This document shows, piece by piece, positions 1 to 9,026 of a stretch of DNA of 64,000 nt (position 1 is the first letter of the stretch; each line of letters starts with the position of its first letter). Source of the DNA: Streptomyces sp. JB150 (GTDB taxonomy: Bacteria > Actinomycetota > Actinomycetes > Streptomycetales > Streptomycetaceae); the NCBI RefSeq assembly GCF_011193355.1, contig NZ_CP049780.1, positions 445,686 through 509,685 on the forward strand, in the 5' to 3' direction. A program made the translations under genes and the position numbers. The notes under the pieces are model-generated. The model did not search any database. It had not been told where the DNA came from and saw nothing but the letters and a program-made list of their open reading frames with translations.

Positions 1-429
1 GCCCAGCGCAAGCAGGACGTCCTGACCCGGCTGGAGCGGGAGGAGGACGTCTGGGTGGCGACCGCGGACGGCGGCGGGAAGCCGTGGCTGGTCGCGCTGT
101 GGTTCCTGTGGGACGGGGAGGCGGTGTGGCTGGCGACGCGGGCGACGAATCCGACCGGGCGCAATCTGCGCGAGGGCCGCGGGGTCCGGCTGGCGTTCGG
201 CGACACCCGGGACGTGGTGCTGATCGACGGGGAGGCGGAGGTCTTCACGCGGGAGGATGTGCCGGCGGAGACCGTGCGGGCGTACGTCGCCAAGTACGGA
301 TGGAATCCGGGCGAGGACGCGCCGTCGTACGCGTACTTCCGGGTGCGGCCGCTGGTCGTGCAGGCGATGCGCGGGGAGTACGAGATGACGGGGCGACAGG
401 TGATGCGGGACGGACGGTGGGTCAGCTGA
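1..429 (+). CDS. PPOX-fold (pyridoxamine 5'-phosphate oxidase family) enzyme, 5' end cut off by the window
   Basis: The frame is open from the first base, so the N-terminus lies outside the window; a GTG at 55 is internal and not a convincing start. The visible 142 residues show the split-barrel flavin-binding fold order: a strand reading VWVATADGGGKPWLVALWF, then a strand with WLATRATNPTGRNL (the phosphate-contacting Thr/Arg stretch of the family) and a VRLAFGDTRDVVLIDGEAEV strand pair. The C-terminal YFRVRPLVVQAMRGEYEM helix/strand is typical of F420- or FMN-using PPOX proteins of actinomycetes. The cofactor and substrate cannot be told from sequence. It is followed at 110 bp by a secreted phosphodiesterase gene with its own upstream inverted repeat, so it probably ends its own transcript. 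Confidence 0.8.
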   Translation, partial: AQRKQDVLTRLEREEDVWVATADGGGKPWLVALWFLWDGEAVWLATRATNPTGRNLREGRGVRLAFGDTRDVVLIDGEAEVFTREDVPAETVRAYVAKYGWNPGEDAPSYAYFRVRPLVVQAMRGEYEMTGRQVMRDGRWVS

Positions 430-460
430 CGCCTGCCCGACATCTCGTCCGCGCACGGTA

Positions 461-476
461 GTTACCTGAGAGTAAC
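461..476. promoter_or_regulatory. GTTAC-N6-GTAAC inverted repeat upstream of the phosphodiesterase gene
   Basis: A short perfect inverted repeat (GTTAC, six bases, GTAAC) lies about 60 bp upstream of the GTG start at 539. This is where a dimeric regulator would sit. The regulator is unknown, and the 5-bp arms are short enough that chance cannot be excluded. Confidence 0.3.
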
Positions 477-538
477 CGCCGGTGGTTTGATGTGCGGCGC
501 CACTCAGCCCGTTCCCCCTTCGCCCCCAGGGAGATCCC

Positions 539-1525
539 GTGCCGCTGTCCATCGCGCGCCGCACCCCCGGCGCCGCCCTGCTCGCCCTCGCTCTCGCCAC
601 CGCGGGACCCGCGGGGACGGCGCCCGCCGCCACGGCCGCCGAGCAGCCGCCGCCGGTGCGGGTGCTGTCGTACAACGTGTTCCTGTTCAGCAAGAGCCTC
701 TACCCGAACTGGGGCCAGGACCACCGGGCGGCGCAGATCGCGAAGGCGCCCTTCTTCCGGGGCAACGACGTGGTCGTGCTCCAGGAGGCCTTCGACAACA
801 CCTCCTCGGACGCGCTCAAGCGGGCCGCCTCGGCCGCCTACCCGTACCAGACGCCGGTGGTGGGCCGGGGCAAGGACGGCTGGGACGCGACGGGCGGCGC
901 CTACTCGTCCACGACCCCCGAGGACGGCGGGGTCACGGTGCTCAGCAAGTGGCCGGTGCTGCGCCGGGAGCAGTACGTCTACCGGGACGCCTGCGGGGCG
1001 GACCGGTGGTCCAACAAGGGCTTCGCGTACGTCGTGCTGAACGTGAACGGGGCCAGGGTGCACGTGCTCGGCACGCACGCCCAGTCCACCGATCCGGGCT
1101 GCGAGCCGGGCGAGGCCGCAGCGACGCGCAGCCGCCAGTTCACGGCGATCGACGCCTTCCTGGACGCGCAGAACATCCCCGCGCACGAGCAGGTCCTGGT
1201 CGCCGGCGACCTGAACGTGGACGCGCGCAGCGCCGAGTACGCCTCGATGCTCGCCGACGGCGGCCTGGTGGGCGCCGAGGCCCGCACCGGGCACCCGTAC
1301 TCCTTCGACACCGAGGAGAACTCCATCGCCCGCGACCGCTACCCCGACGACCCGCGCGAGGACCTGGACCACATCCTGCACCGTGCCGGTCACGCCCGGC
1401 CGGCGGTGTGGAGGAACGACGTGGTGAAGGAGACGTCGGCGCCCTGGACGGTGTCGAGCTGGAGCACCTCGTACACGTACACCAGCCTGTCCGACCACTA
1501 TCCGGTGACCGGCCGGCCGGACTGA
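539..1525 (+). CDS. Secreted sphingomyelinase C-type phosphodiesterase (endonuclease/exonuclease/phosphatase fold)
   Basis: The 328-residue protein starts at GTG 539 behind an AGGGAGA ribosome site. It has a cleavable Sec signal (Arg-rich start, Ala/Leu core, Ala-Ala-Glu junction near residue 34). The mature part carries the DNase-I-like metallophosphodiesterase motifs in order: LSYNVFLF (~44), VVLQEAFD (~76), GTHAQSTD (~180), VAGDLNVD (~220) and SDHYPV near the C-terminus, the last containing the catalytic Asp-His. Bacterial neutral sphingomyelinases share this pattern and length and hydrolyse sphingomyelin or related phospholipids to ceramide and phosphocholine outside the cell. In a soil actinomycete the likely role is lipid or phosphate scavenging. 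The substrate is inferred from family; a non-specific phosphodiesterase is possible. Confidence 0.85.
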   Translation: MPLSIARRTPGAALLALALATAGPAGTAPAATAAEQPPPVRVLSYNVFLFSKSLYPNWGQDHRAAQIAKAPFFRGNDVVVLQEAFDNTSSDALKRAASAAYPYQTPVVGRGKDGWDATGGAYSSTTPEDGGVTVLSKWPVLRREQYVYRDACGADRWSNKGFAYVVLNVNGARVHVLGTHAQSTDPGCEPGEAAATRSRQFTAIDAFLDAQNIPAHEQVLVAGDLNVDARSAEYASMLADGGLVGAEARTGHPYSFDTEENSIARDRYPDDPREDLDHILHRAGHARPAVWRNDVVKETSAPWTVSSWSTSYTYTSLSDHYPVTGRPD

Positions 1526-1559
1526 GCCGGTACGGCCCAGGGGGGCGGGCGCGGTCCGG

Positions 1560-1860
1560 TCAGGGCAGCAGCTGCCGTACGAGCGCGTCCGCGGCCCAGC
1601 GCTCCCAGCGGTCCGGGGTCCAGCCGCGGCCGGTGACCAGCAGGCCGTACGTCTCCGGGCCGAGGACGGTGACCGCGATGTCCGTGGCGGACGCCGCGTC
1701 GTGGCCGTCGCGCAGGGCCGTCTTGGCCACCAGGGCCTCGGCGAACCGGAGCTGGACGGTGTGCCGCTGCTCGCGGTTGAGCCGCCACAGCTCGGCCAGC
1801 GCCCGGCGGGCGGCTCGCCGTCGCCTCGTGGACACCGGACGGGATCATGGGCCGGATCGC
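1560..1860 (-). pseudogene. TetR-family regulator remnant (C-terminal part only, frameshifted)
   Basis: An open frame of 91 codons (1560-1835) ends in a segment with the look of a TetR ligand-domain C-terminus (LNREQRHTVQLRFAEALVAK, then TVLGPETYGLLVTGRGWTPD and ERWAADALVRQLLP). No helix-turn-helix precedes it. Just upstream the readable protein continues in another frame (SGVHEATA around 1850), implying a frameshift near 1820-1835, and then is lost. A functional TetR protein needs about 190 residues, so this is a dead gene. It lies tail to tail with the phosphodiesterase gene, 34 bp away. Confidence 0.55.
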
Positions 1861-2227
1861 CCCGACGGTGCTGCGCCATCTGGAGACCCCGGCCGCCGCG
1901 GACGGGCCGGCCCGGTGGGGCGTACCCGAGCGCGTCGAGTCATGGTCCGCGCCGCTGCCGGTGACCGTGCGCTGTCGCCCGGCTCGGGTGCGGATCAGGT
2001 ATCCGTGGGTGGCGCACGCCGTGTCCGTCTTCGAGGCCAAGCCCGGTCCGATCCGCGCCCACCGCCGGGCCCTTGAGCGCGCCGGACGCTGGGACCGGGC
2101 CCCGCCGGCCTCGCCGCCCTGTTCGCCGCGCACCACCGGGCCGACGACGGCAGTCTGGTGTTCGACGCGGCGTATCTCCTGGTGGAGGGCCGTGTGGGGG
2201 CGGGGAGGGCGGGGAACTCGGCGGGGC
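1861..2227 (+). other. Degenerate segment with short plus-strand coding remnants
   Basis: No intact gene fits here. One plus-strand frame reads YPWVAHAVSVFEAKPGP and RRALERAG around 1990-2090. A different frame reads GLAALFAAHHRADDGSLVFD then AAYLLVEGRV around 2115-2205, which resembles the last strand of a small methyltransferase or similar enzyme. The two frames do not join, and a stop lies between them in the second frame. I take this as debris of one or two dead genes next to the TetR remnant. Confidence 0.35.
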
Positions 2228-2683
2228 ATGGTCGGTGACACGGACGACGACATCGCGGTGCGGCGCCGGGGTACGAGCGGACACCGGGCGTCCGGGCACA
2301 CGGCCGACGTACGGATCGAGGCGTGGGGCGCCGACCGGGACAGCTGCCTGCTCGAAGCCGTACGGGGCCTGGTGGAGTGCTTCGCGGACGTCACCGGGGC
2401 GCGGCCGTCCGGGGTGTCCCGGGCGCGGCTGCCCGACGAGGGCGACGAGGAACTGCTGGCGGCCCTGCTCGACGAGGTCGTCTACCGTCTGGAGGTGCGC
2501 GGCGAGGTCCCCGTCGACGTGGCGGCCGGGTCCGCCGAGGGCGCGCTGGACGTACGGTTCACCATGGCGGACCTGGACAGCGTGGAGATCACGGGGGCCG
2601 TGCCGAAGGCGGTCGCCTGGCACGAGCTGCGCATCCGGCCGGACGCGTACGGCTGGTCGTGCACGGTGACGGTCGACGTGTGA
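2228..2683 (+). CDS. Archease family protein (RtcB RNA-ligase activator)
   Basis: A 151-residue protein starting at ATG 2228. The core shows the archease pattern: HTADVRIEAWG near residue 26 with the family's His and Asp, a central helix (LLEAVRGLVECFAD), the acidic loop DEGDEELLAALLDEVVYRLE, and the C-terminal strands with VKA/VAWHELRI-type spacing. Archease binds metal and speeds guanylylation of RtcB, allowing multiple turnover of RNA 3'-phosphate/2',3'-cyclic phosphate ligation. The rtcB gene lies immediately downstream on the opposite strand and shares a terminator with it, which strongly supports the assignment. The reading frame is open well upstream (from 1847), but that part is low-quality sequence over the degenerate segment, so I start at the ATG. 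Confidence 0.85.
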   Translation: MVGDTDDDIAVRRRGTSGHRASGHTADVRIEAWGADRDSCLLEAVRGLVECFADVTGARPSGVSRARLPDEGDEELLAALLDEVVYRLEVRGEVPVDVAAGSAEGALDVRFTMADLDSVEITGAVPKAVAWHELRIRPDAYGWSCTVTVDV

Positions 2684-2689
2684 CCGGCG

Positions 2690-2714
2690 GGGGCGTTTGC
2701 CTGGCAGACGCCCC
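2690..2714. terminator. Bidirectional terminator between archease and rtcB
   Basis: An 11-bp stem (GGGGCGTTTGC pairing with GCAGACGCCCC, one G-T pair) with a 3-nt CTG loop lies between the convergent stop codons at 2683 and 2723. Position and symmetry suit termination from both sides. Confidence 0.6.
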
Positions 2715-2722
2715 TGACGCGC

Positions 2723-4132
2723 TCAGCCCTTCACCACTCCCAGCGGCACCAGCCGGGCCACCGTGCGGCACAGCCCCGCGCCCTCGCTGGCGGCCACCAC
2801 CGCCGCGACGTCCTTGTACGCCTCGGGGGTCTCCTCGGACAGGCCGCGCCACGAGCGGGGGCGCACGGCGATGCCCGCGCGTTCCAGGCGGGCCCGCAGT
2901 TCGCGGCCGGTGACCGTGCGGGCGGCCTCGTGGCGGCTCATCCGGCGGCCGGCGCCGTGGCAGGTGGAGGCGAAGGCGTCGCCGCCGGTGACTCCGGCGA
3001 GGACGTAGGAGGCGGTGCCCATGGTGCCGGGGATCAGCACCGGCTGCCCGGCCTCGCGCAGGTCGGCCGGCAGGTCGGGGTGGCCGGGCGGGAAGGCGCG
3101 GGTGGCGCCCTTGCGGTGCACGCACAGCCGGCGGGGCCGCCCGTCGACGGGGTGGGTCTCCAGCTTGGCGAGGTTGTGGGAGACGTCGTACACCAGGGAC
3201 AGGCGGGCGCCCGCGGCGCGCCGGAAGATCCTGCGGGCGGCGTGGGAGAGCAGTTGGCGGTTGGCGCGGCCGTAGTTGGCCGCCGCGGCCATCGCGCCGA
3301 GGTAGGCGCGGCCCTCCGGGGAGTCGACGGGGGTGCAGGCGAGCTGCCGGTCGGGCACGGTGATGTGGTAGCGGGCCATGGCGCGGTCCATCGCCCGGAC
3401 GTGGTCGGTGCAGATCTGGTGGCCGAGGCCGCGGGAACCGCAGTGGATCATGACGCAGACCTGTCCGGTGGTGATCCCGAAGGCGGCGGCGACACCCTCG
3501 TCGTACACCTCGGAGACCTGCTGGACCTCCAGGAAGTGGTTGGCGGAGCCGAGGCTGCCGACCTGTCCGAGGCCGCGTTCGCGGGCCCGTCCGCCGACCT
3601 CGCACACCTCGGCGTCGCCGACGGCCCCGCCGTCCTCGCAGCGGACCAGGTCGCGTTCCTCGCCGTAGCCCCGGTCGACGGCGTAGCGGGCGCCGCCTTC
3701 GAGGATGCGGTCCAGTTCGCCGGGGCCGGGGTGCCAGACCCCGCCGGGTCCGGCGCCGCGCGGGATGGCGTGGTCCAGGCCGTCCATGATCGCGCCGAGC
3801 GCGGGGGCGAGGGTGGCGCGGTCGCAGTCGGCGGCGAGCAGGCGTACGCCGCACGAGATGTCGAAGCCGACACCGCCCGGGGAGATCACCCCGCCCTCGT
3901 CGACGGCGGTGGCGGCGACGCCGCCGATGGGGAAGCCGTAGCCCCAGTGGATGTCGGGCATGGCGTACGAGGCGGTGACGATGCCGGGCAGGGTGGCGAC
4001 GTTGGCGACCTGGGTCAGGGACTGCTCGGCGTCGGCGAGCAGGTCGCGGGAGGCGAAGACGACGCCGGGCACCCGCATGGCGCCGTGCGGGTCGAGCCGG
4101 AAGCGGTGCGGGGTTTCCTCGACGAGTCTCAT
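2723..4132 (-). CDS. rtcB: RtcB RNA ligase
   Basis: A 469-residue protein of normal family length. The metal-site motifs are in order: [14 protein letters not shown] (~58-71), [14 protein letters not shown] (~87-99, with the Mn-binding Asp and Cys), [20 protein letters not shown], and [15 protein letters not shown]. The C-terminal [12 protein letters not shown] supplies the histidine that is guanylylated in characterised RtcB proteins. RtcB joins RNA 3'-phosphate or 2',3'-cyclic phosphate ends to 5'-OH ends using GTP, in tRNA repair or splicing. Its partner archease is convergent next door. The gene is one base downstream of the polX stop codon, so the two are almost certainly co-transcribed, linking RNA repair with a DNA-repair polymerase. 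Confidence 0.95.
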   Translation of the reverse strand: MRLVEETPHRFRLDPHGAMRVPGVVFASRDLLADAEQSLTQVANVATLPGIVTASYAMPDIHWGYGFPIGGVAATAVDEGGVISPGGVGFDISCGVRLLAADCDRATLAPALGAIMDGLDHAIPRGAGPGGVWHPGPGELDRILEGGARYAVDRGYGEERDLVRCEDGGAVGDAEVCEVGGRARERGLGQVGSLGSANHFLEVQQVSEVYDEGVAAAFGITTGQVCVMIHCGSRGLGHQICTDHVRAMDRAMARYHITVPDRQLACTPVDSPEGRAYLGAMAAAANYGRANRQLLSHAARRIFRRAAGARLSLVYDVSHNLAKLETHPVDGRPRRLCVHRKGATRAFPPGHPDLPADLREAGQPVLIPGTMGTASYVLAGVTGGDAFASTCHGAGRRMSRHEAARTVTGRELRARLERAGIAVRPRSWRGLSEETPEAYKDVAAVVAASEGAGLCRTVARLVPLGVVKG

Positions 4133-4133
4133 G

Positions 4134-5897
4134 TCATCTCCCTCGGCCCTTGCGCAGGAAGCGGCGCAGCCGGGTGAGCGGCCAGGTGTTGATCACGTCG
4201 TCCGCGGTGAGCCAGCCGCGCTGGGCGGTGCCCACGCCGTAGCGCAGGTTGGGCAGGTGGACGACGGCGTGCGCGTCGCTGTCGACGGCGAACCTCACCC
4301 CGTGCCGCCTGGCGCGCAGGATGTCCTCGTCGCGCAGGTCGAGCCGGTCGGGGTGGGCGTTGATCTCCAGGGCGGTGCCGGTGCGGGCGCAGGCGGCGAA
4401 GACCGCGTCGAGGTCGGCGTCGATGCCGGGCCGCTTGCCGATGATGCGGGTGGTGGGGTGGCCGATGACGTTGACGTGCGGGTTCTCGCAGGCGCGCACG
4501 ATCCGGCGGGTGAGGGTGTCGCGGTCCTGGGTGAAGTGGGAGTGGACGGAGGCCACGCACAGGTCGAACCCGGAGAGGAAGCCGGCGGGCCAGTCGACGT
4601 CACCCTCGGGTCCGATGTTCAGTTCGGCGCCGTGCAGCAGGCGCATGCCGCCCTGTCCGCCGGTGGCCTGGCGCCGCCCGTGCCGGCCGTAGGCGCCGTC
4701 CAGTTGGCGGACCCGTTCCCGCTGGGCGAGCATCCGCTCGTCCGTCATGCGCTGCATGGCCATGTCGGGTCCGTGGTCGGTGATCGCGTAGTAGGCGTAG
4801 CCGCGCGCGGCGGCCGCGGCGACCATCTCCTCCAGCGGGGCGAGCCCGTCGGTGAGGTCGGTGTGGGTGTGCAGGTCGCCGCGGAGGTCGTCCTCGGTGA
4901 CCAGTTCGGGCAGTTCGCCGCGGAGTCCGGCCTCGATCTCGCCGCGGTCCTCGCGCAGGGTGGGCGGGATCCACGGCAGTCCGAGCCGGGCGTAGACGTC
5001 CTCCTCGGTCTCGGAGACGATCCGCTCGCCGCTCTCGGCCTCGAACAGGCCGTACTCGGAGAGCTTCAGGCCCTGGCGCGCGGCGAGTTCACGGGTGCGG
5101 ATGTTGTGCGCCTTCGACCCGGTGAAGTACTGGAGGGCCGCTCCCCAGACGTCCGGCGGTACGACGCGCAGGTCGACGGCGAGGCCCTTGGCGGTGCGCA
5201 CGGAGGTCTTGGTCCGGCCGCGGGCGGTGACCTCGGTGACGAAGGGCAGCGCGGTGAACGCCCGCATCAGGGGGCCCGAGTCCTCGGCGGCGGCCAGCAC
5301 GTCGATGTCGCCGATGGTCTCGCGGACGCGGCGCAGGGAGCCCGCACAGGCGCAGCGCCGGCAGCCGGTGACGGCGGACAGTTCGCCGACGATGGTCTCC
5401 GCGGTGTCCATGGCGACGTCGATCAGTACGCGGTCGCCGGCGGACCGGAGCAGGGCGACGCCGTGGAGGATCTTCTCCTCGGTGCGCGGCCCGAAGCCCT
5501 TCAGGTCGCGCAGGCGTTCGGCGTGGATGGCGTCGACGAGTTCCTCGACGGAGGCGATGCCCAGTTCCTCGTAGAGCACGTGGGCCTTCTTCGGGCCGAG
5601 GGTGGGGATGGCGGTCAGCCGCCGGACGCCGGCCGGGATCCTCGCGCGCAGTTCCTCGACGGCGGACACGGTGCCGTCGCGGACGTACTCGACCACCTTC
5701 TCGGCGACCGACCTGCCGACGCCGGGAATCTCCTGGAGCCCCTTCACGTCGAGGCCGGCGACATCGGTGTGGTGGCCGCCGATCGCCCGGGCGGCCTTCT
5801 CGTAGGCGCGTGCCTTGAACGCGTCCCCTCCGGTGATCGAGATCAGGTCCGCGTACTCGGCGAACAGCGCGGCGACCTCGTCGTTGGAACGAGCCAC
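4134..5897 (-). CDS. polX: PolX-type DNA polymerase with C-terminal PHP phosphoesterase domain
   Basis: A 587-residue protein. I start at GTG 5897 ([12 protein letters not shown]), because residues further upstream are low-complexity sequence over the 6-kb repeat. Domain order: an N-terminal helix-hairpin-helix region ([12 protein letters not shown] ~60, [18 protein letters not shown] ~95), a Pol X nucleotidyltransferase palm with the metal motif GDIDVLAA (~190) and AVDLRVV (~230), then a PHP domain from about residue 335 with [19 protein letters not shown] and [13 protein letters not shown]. Bacterial PolX enzymes fill short gaps in base-excision repair, and the PHP domain gives a Mn-dependent 3'-5' exonuclease or AP-type activity. 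Length and layout match the family. It is the first gene of a pair with rtcB. Confidence 0.92.
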   Translation of the reverse strand: MARSNDEVAALFAEYADLISITGGDAFKARAYEKAARAIGGHHTDVAGLDVKGLQEIPGVGRSVAEKVVEYVRDGTVSAVEELRARIPAGVRRLTAIPTLGPKKAHVLYEELGIASVEELVDAIHAERLRDLKGFGPRTEEKILHGVALLRSAGDRVLIDVAMDTAETIVGELSAVTGCRRCACAGSLRRVRETIGDIDVLAAAEDSGPLMRAFTALPFVTEVTARGRTKTSVRTAKGLAVDLRVVPPDVWGAALQYFTGSKAHNIRTRELAARQGLKLSEYGLFEAESGERIVSETEEDVYARLGLPWIPPTLREDRGEIEAGLRGELPELVTEDDLRGDLHTHTDLTDGLAPLEEMVAAAAARGYAYYAITDHGPDMAMQRMTDERMLAQRERVRQLDGAYGRHGRRQATGGQGGMRLLHGAELNIGPEGDVDWPAGFLSGFDLCVASVHSHFTQDRDTLTRRIVRACENPHVNVIGHPTTRIIGKRPGIDADLDAVFAACARTGTALEINAHPDRLDLRDEDILRARRHGVRFAVDSDAHAVVHLPNLRYGVGTAQRGWLTADDVINTWPLTRLRRFLRKGRGR

Positions 5898-6025
5898 GCT
5901 TCCAGAGTAGGCAGGGACGGGGCGTTGAGGCGGGTGAGAGGAGAGGCCGGGGGAGGGTGAGGGGGCAGCCGGCCCGGGGGCGGGGTCAGGCGGCCGTGCG
6001 CATGTCGGCTTGGCCCGGTCGCGTC

Positions 6026-6142
6026 GGGTGGCCGGTCGGTCCGTACGGCGGTCCGCCGGCGGGTGGCCGGTCGGTCCGTACGGCGGTCCGCCGTCGGGTG
6101 GTCCGTCGGCCCGTACGGCGGTCCGTCCGTACGGCGGTCCGT
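6026..6142. repeat. Tandem repeat, about 35-bp unit built on GTACGGCGGTCCG
   Basis: Two near-identical 35-bp copies (6026-6060 and 6061-6095) are followed by a third, diverged copy. The core GTACGGCGGTCCG occurs four times up to about 6142. The block lies between the end of the MMPL gene and the start of polX. No coding frame across it looks real. Confidence 0.7.
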
Positions 6143-6197
6143 GCCCGGCCGGGTACCCGTGCGCCGCAGAGGACATTGCGGCGCCCGGGTGGGGTCC

Positions 6198-8285
6198 CTA
6201 CGGGGTGTCCCGGCGGGTGCGCGCCAGCCGGCCCGGCCACCAGGCGGGCGGGCCGATGTCGCGGACCAGGGCGGGGACGAGCAGGGAGCGGACGACGAGG
6301 GTGTCGAGCAGGACGCCGAAGGCGACGATGAACGCGATCTGCGCCAGGAAGGCCAGCGGGATCACGCCGAGCGCGGCGAAGGTGGCGGCGAGGACGACAC
6401 CGGCCGAGGTGATCACCCCGCCGGTGCTCACCAGGCCCCGCAGCACGCCGTGGCGGACGCCGTGCCGCAGGGACTCCTCGCGGACCCGGTCCATCAGGAA
6501 GATGTTGTAGTCGACGCCGAGGGCGACCAGGAAGACGAACCCGTACAGGGGAACCGACGGGTCGGTCGCGGTGAAGCCGAACACGTGCGGGAAAACCAGC
6601 GCGGAGACGCCCAGCGTGGCCAGGAAGTTGAGCGCCACGGTCGCGACGAGCAGGGCGGGCAGCAGCAGGGAACGCAGCAGCGCGGTGAGGATGACGAAGA
6701 TGATCGCCAGCACCACGGGCACGATGAGGCCGCGGTCCCGCTCGGCCGTGCGCAGGGTGTCGTACCGCTGCGCGGTGTAGCCGCCGACCTTGGCGTCGGC
6801 ACCGGGTACGGCGTGCAGGGCTGTCCGCAGCCGGGCCACGGTGTCCTGGGCGGCGTCGCTGTCGGAGGCGGCGCGCAGGGTGACGTCGACCCGGACCCGT
6901 CCGTCGACGACGAGCGGTTCGCCGCCGGGACGGCCGTTGCCGGTGACCGCGGCCGCCGCGGCGACGCCCTCGGTGGCCCGGGCCGCGGCCAGCACCCGGG
7001 GCAGCCGGTCGGTGTCCGCGATGACCACGGCCGGGGTGCCGGAGCCGCCGGGGAAGTGCCGGCCGAGGGTGGCCTGCGCGGCCACGGACGGGGCGTCGTT
7101 GACGAAGGTCTCGTCGAGGGGCACGCCCTTGGAGGCGAGGCCGGGCGCGAACGCCGCGCAGGCGAGCAGCGCGGCGAGGGACACGGCCCACACCCGGCGC
7201 GGTGCCCGGTCGACCAGGCTCGCGATCCGCTGCCAGATCCCGGTGCCGTCGCTCGGGTCGGCGGCCGGGCGGGGCTTGGCGGGCCAGTAGGCGGCGCGTC
7301 CGAGCAGTACGAGGACGGCGGGCAGGAAGGTGAGGGAGGCGAGGACGGCGCAGCCGATGCCGATCGCGCCGACCGGGCCCAGTGCCCGGTTGTTGGTCAG
7401 GTCGCTGAGCAGCAGGGCCAGCAGTCCGAGCGCGACGGTGGCGGCGCTGGCCACGACGGCGCCCCAGGAGCGCCGTACGGCGGCGGTGACGGCCGCGAAC
7501 CGGTCGGTGCGGGCGGCGAGTTCCTCGCGGTAGCGGGCGGTGACGAGCAGCGCGTAGTCGGTGGCCGCGCCGATGACGAGGATGGAGAGGATGCCCTGCA
7601 CCTGGCCGTCGACGCGCACCACGCCCCGGTCGGCGAGCGCGTAGACGATCGCGCAGGCCAGTCCGAGGGCGAAGACCGAGCCCAGGATGATCACCAGCGG
7701 CAGCAGCACGCTGCGGTAGACCAGCAGCAGGATGACCAGGACGGTCACCAGGGCGACGCCGAGCAGCAGGCCGTCGATGCCCGCGAAGGCGTCGGAGAGA
7801 TCGGCCTGGGTGGCGGCGGGTCCGGCCAGCTGGACGGTGGTGCCGGGGACGCGTTCGGCGGCGGTACGGATCCGCTCCAGCGCGTCGGGCAGGTCGTCGC
7901 CGAGGTCGGGCCGCAGCGGTACGACGCCCTGGAGCGCCTTTCCGTCCTCGGCGAGCAGTGCCGGGGAGACCTGGCCCGCCACACCGGGCGTGCCGGTGAG
8001 CGAGGCGAGGACGCGGCCGGCCGTGTCGCGGCGGTCGGCCACGGAGGCGCCGTCGGGGTCGGTCCACACCACGACGGCGGGCAGCGTCTCCTCCTGGCGG
8101 AACGCCCGCTGTTCGGTGATGACCTCCGTGGACTCGGCGCTGCGCGGCAGGAAGGCGGCCTGGTCGTTGGTCGCGACCTCGCCGAGCCGGCCGGCGAAGG
8201 GGCCGAGGGCGCCGCCGATGCCGAGCCAGACGGCGAGCAGCAGCAGGGGGACGAGCAGACGGGCACGTCGGGGATTGGGGGGCAT
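6198..8285 (-). CDS. MMPL-family (RND superfamily) membrane transporter
   Basis: A 695-residue inner-membrane protein with the two-half RND layout. TM1 is near residues 11-27 (LLVPLLLLAVWLGIGG), followed by a large extracytoplasmic domain. A five-TM cluster follows from about residue 165 (LLLGVALVTVLVILLLVYRS onward), with the Asp/Tyr-bearing GAATDYALLVTARYREELA that carries the proton-relay region in MmpL proteins. The pattern repeats in the second half (LVALGVDYNIFLMDRVREE ~585). MMPL proteins export lipids, siderophores or drugs. A MarR gene lies directly upstream on the same strand with a palindrome in the gap, so the likely physiology is ligand-induced export. The substrate is unknown. 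Confidence 0.9.
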   Translation of the reverse strand: MPPNPRRARLLVPLLLLAVWLGIGGALGPFAGRLGEVATNDQAAFLPRSAESTEVITEQRAFRQEETLPAVVVWTDPDGASVADRRDTAGRVLASLTGTPGVAGQVSPALLAEDGKALQGVVPLRPDLGDDLPDALERIRTAAERVPGTTVQLAGPAATQADLSDAFAGIDGLLLGVALVTVLVILLLVYRSVLLPLVIILGSVFALGLACAIVYALADRGVVRVDGQVQGILSILVIGAATDYALLVTARYREELAARTDRFAAVTAAVRRSWGAVVASAATVALGLLALLLSDLTNNRALGPVGAIGIGCAVLASLTFLPAVLVLLGRAAYWPAKPRPAADPSDGTGIWQRIASLVDRAPRRVWAVSLAALLACAAFAPGLASKGVPLDETFVNDAPSVAAQATLGRHFPGGSGTPAVVIADTDRLPRVLAAARATEGVAAAAAVTGNGRPGGEPLVVDGRVRVDVTLRAASDSDAAQDTVARLRTALHAVPGADAKVGGYTAQRYDTLRTAERDRGLIVPVVLAIIFVILTALLRSLLLPALLVATVALNFLATLGVSALVFPHVFGFTATDPSVPLYGFVFLVALGVDYNIFLMDRVREESLRHGVRHGVLRGLVSTGGVITSAGVVLAATFAALGVIPLAFLAQIAFIVAFGVLLDTLVVRSLLVPALVRDIGPPAWWPGRLARTRRDTP

Positions 8286-8399
8286 GGTCTCCGGGCTCCG
8301 GCGTAGGGCGTACGGCGTTGGGGGTGGGGTGGGAGTGAGGGGGCGCGGGGTCGGGGAAGGATGGACGTCGGAGTCGCGATCGACTCAACGATGAAGAAT

Positions 8400-8412
8400 C
8401 TCAATGATTGAG
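8400..8412. promoter_or_regulatory. Palindrome CTCAATGATTGAG, probable MarR operator in front of the MMPL gene
   Basis: A perfect 6+6 palindrome around a central G, about 115 bp upstream of the MMPL start and 110 bp downstream of the marR stop. A partial copy (ACTCAACGAT) lies at 8383-8392. AT-rich symmetric sites of this kind are what MarR dimers bind. Confidence 0.55.
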
Positions 8413-8519
8413 TTACCTCGCGGCGAGGGTGATCTTAGGCGACGTACTCTCTTCCGGTGACAGGTCGCCCCCGGATGCGGGGTCGGGCCGGTCGATCGAG
8501 GAAACCGAGGATGCGGGGC

Positions 8520-9026
8520 TCAGCGGCCGCCGCGGGGCCTGCGCCCGCCCAGCTCCTCGTTCATCGCCGTGAGGAACCGCAGCACCACGGCCAGTTCGTC
8601 CTCGTCGAAGCGGTCGGTGGCGGCCTGGGCCGCCTCCGCGAGCGGGCGGAAGTGGATCCGCGCGGCCGGGCGGGCGTCGGCCGCGTAGTGCAGGTGGACG
8701 ACCCGGCGGTCCGCGCTCTCCCGCACCCGCCGGATGTGTCCGGCGCGCTCCAGCCGGTCCAGGCAGGCCGTGACGGCGCCGGAGGTGAGGCCGAGGTGTT
8801 CGCGCAGCCGCCCGGGGGTCATGGGTTCCTCGGCGTCGAGGATCGCGGCGAGCGCGTGGACGTCGGTCGTGTGCAGCCCCTGCTCGCCGGCGAAGCCCTG
8901 CATCAGGCGGTTGATCTCGCCGTGCAGGCGGCGCAGCTGGACGGCGAAGGAGTGCAGGTCGGACGCGGCGCCCCCGCTGGGCTCCGAGGGTCGTGCCGGC
9001 TGCTCCCGGTCGTCTGCTGTGGCCAC
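8520..9026 (-). CDS. MarR-family transcriptional regulator
   Basis: A 168-residue protein starting at GTG 9026. The winged helix-turn-helix lies at about residues 65-125: DVHALAAILDAEEPMTPGRL, REHLGLTSGAVTACLDRLERA as recognition helix, then a wing with RRVRESADRRVVHLHY that carries the conserved Asp-Arg-Arg. N- and C-terminal helices supply the dimer interface. MarR proteins usually repress a nearby exporter until an aromatic ligand binds, and here the next gene on the same strand is an MMPL transporter with a palindrome before it. The 30-residue N-terminal tail is disordered and the true start could be further in. Confidence 0.88.
   Translation of the reverse strand: MATADDREQPARPSEPSGGAASDLHSFAVQLRRLHGEINRLMQGFAGEQGLHTTDVHALAAILDAEEPMTPGRLREHLGLTSGAVTACLDRLERAGHIRRVRESADRRVVHLHYAADARPAARIHFRPLAEAAQAATDRFDEDELAVVLRFLTAMNEELGGRRPRGGR

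Noticed and set aside
422..1879. A 485-residue minus-strand frame opposite the sphingomyelinase gene
   Set aside because: Its composition is Arg/Gly/Pro-rich and it is the complement of a well-supported secreted enzyme; no motif or ribosome site. The same applies to the other long antisense frames in the window, such as 9193-11652, 17078-20122, 22007-25021 and 31030-33372.
5986..8388. An 800-residue minus-strand frame over the MMPL gene
   Set aside because: It is a frame shadow of the exporter on the same strand and contains long Arg-rich runs with no domain; the real frame has TM helices and RND motifs.
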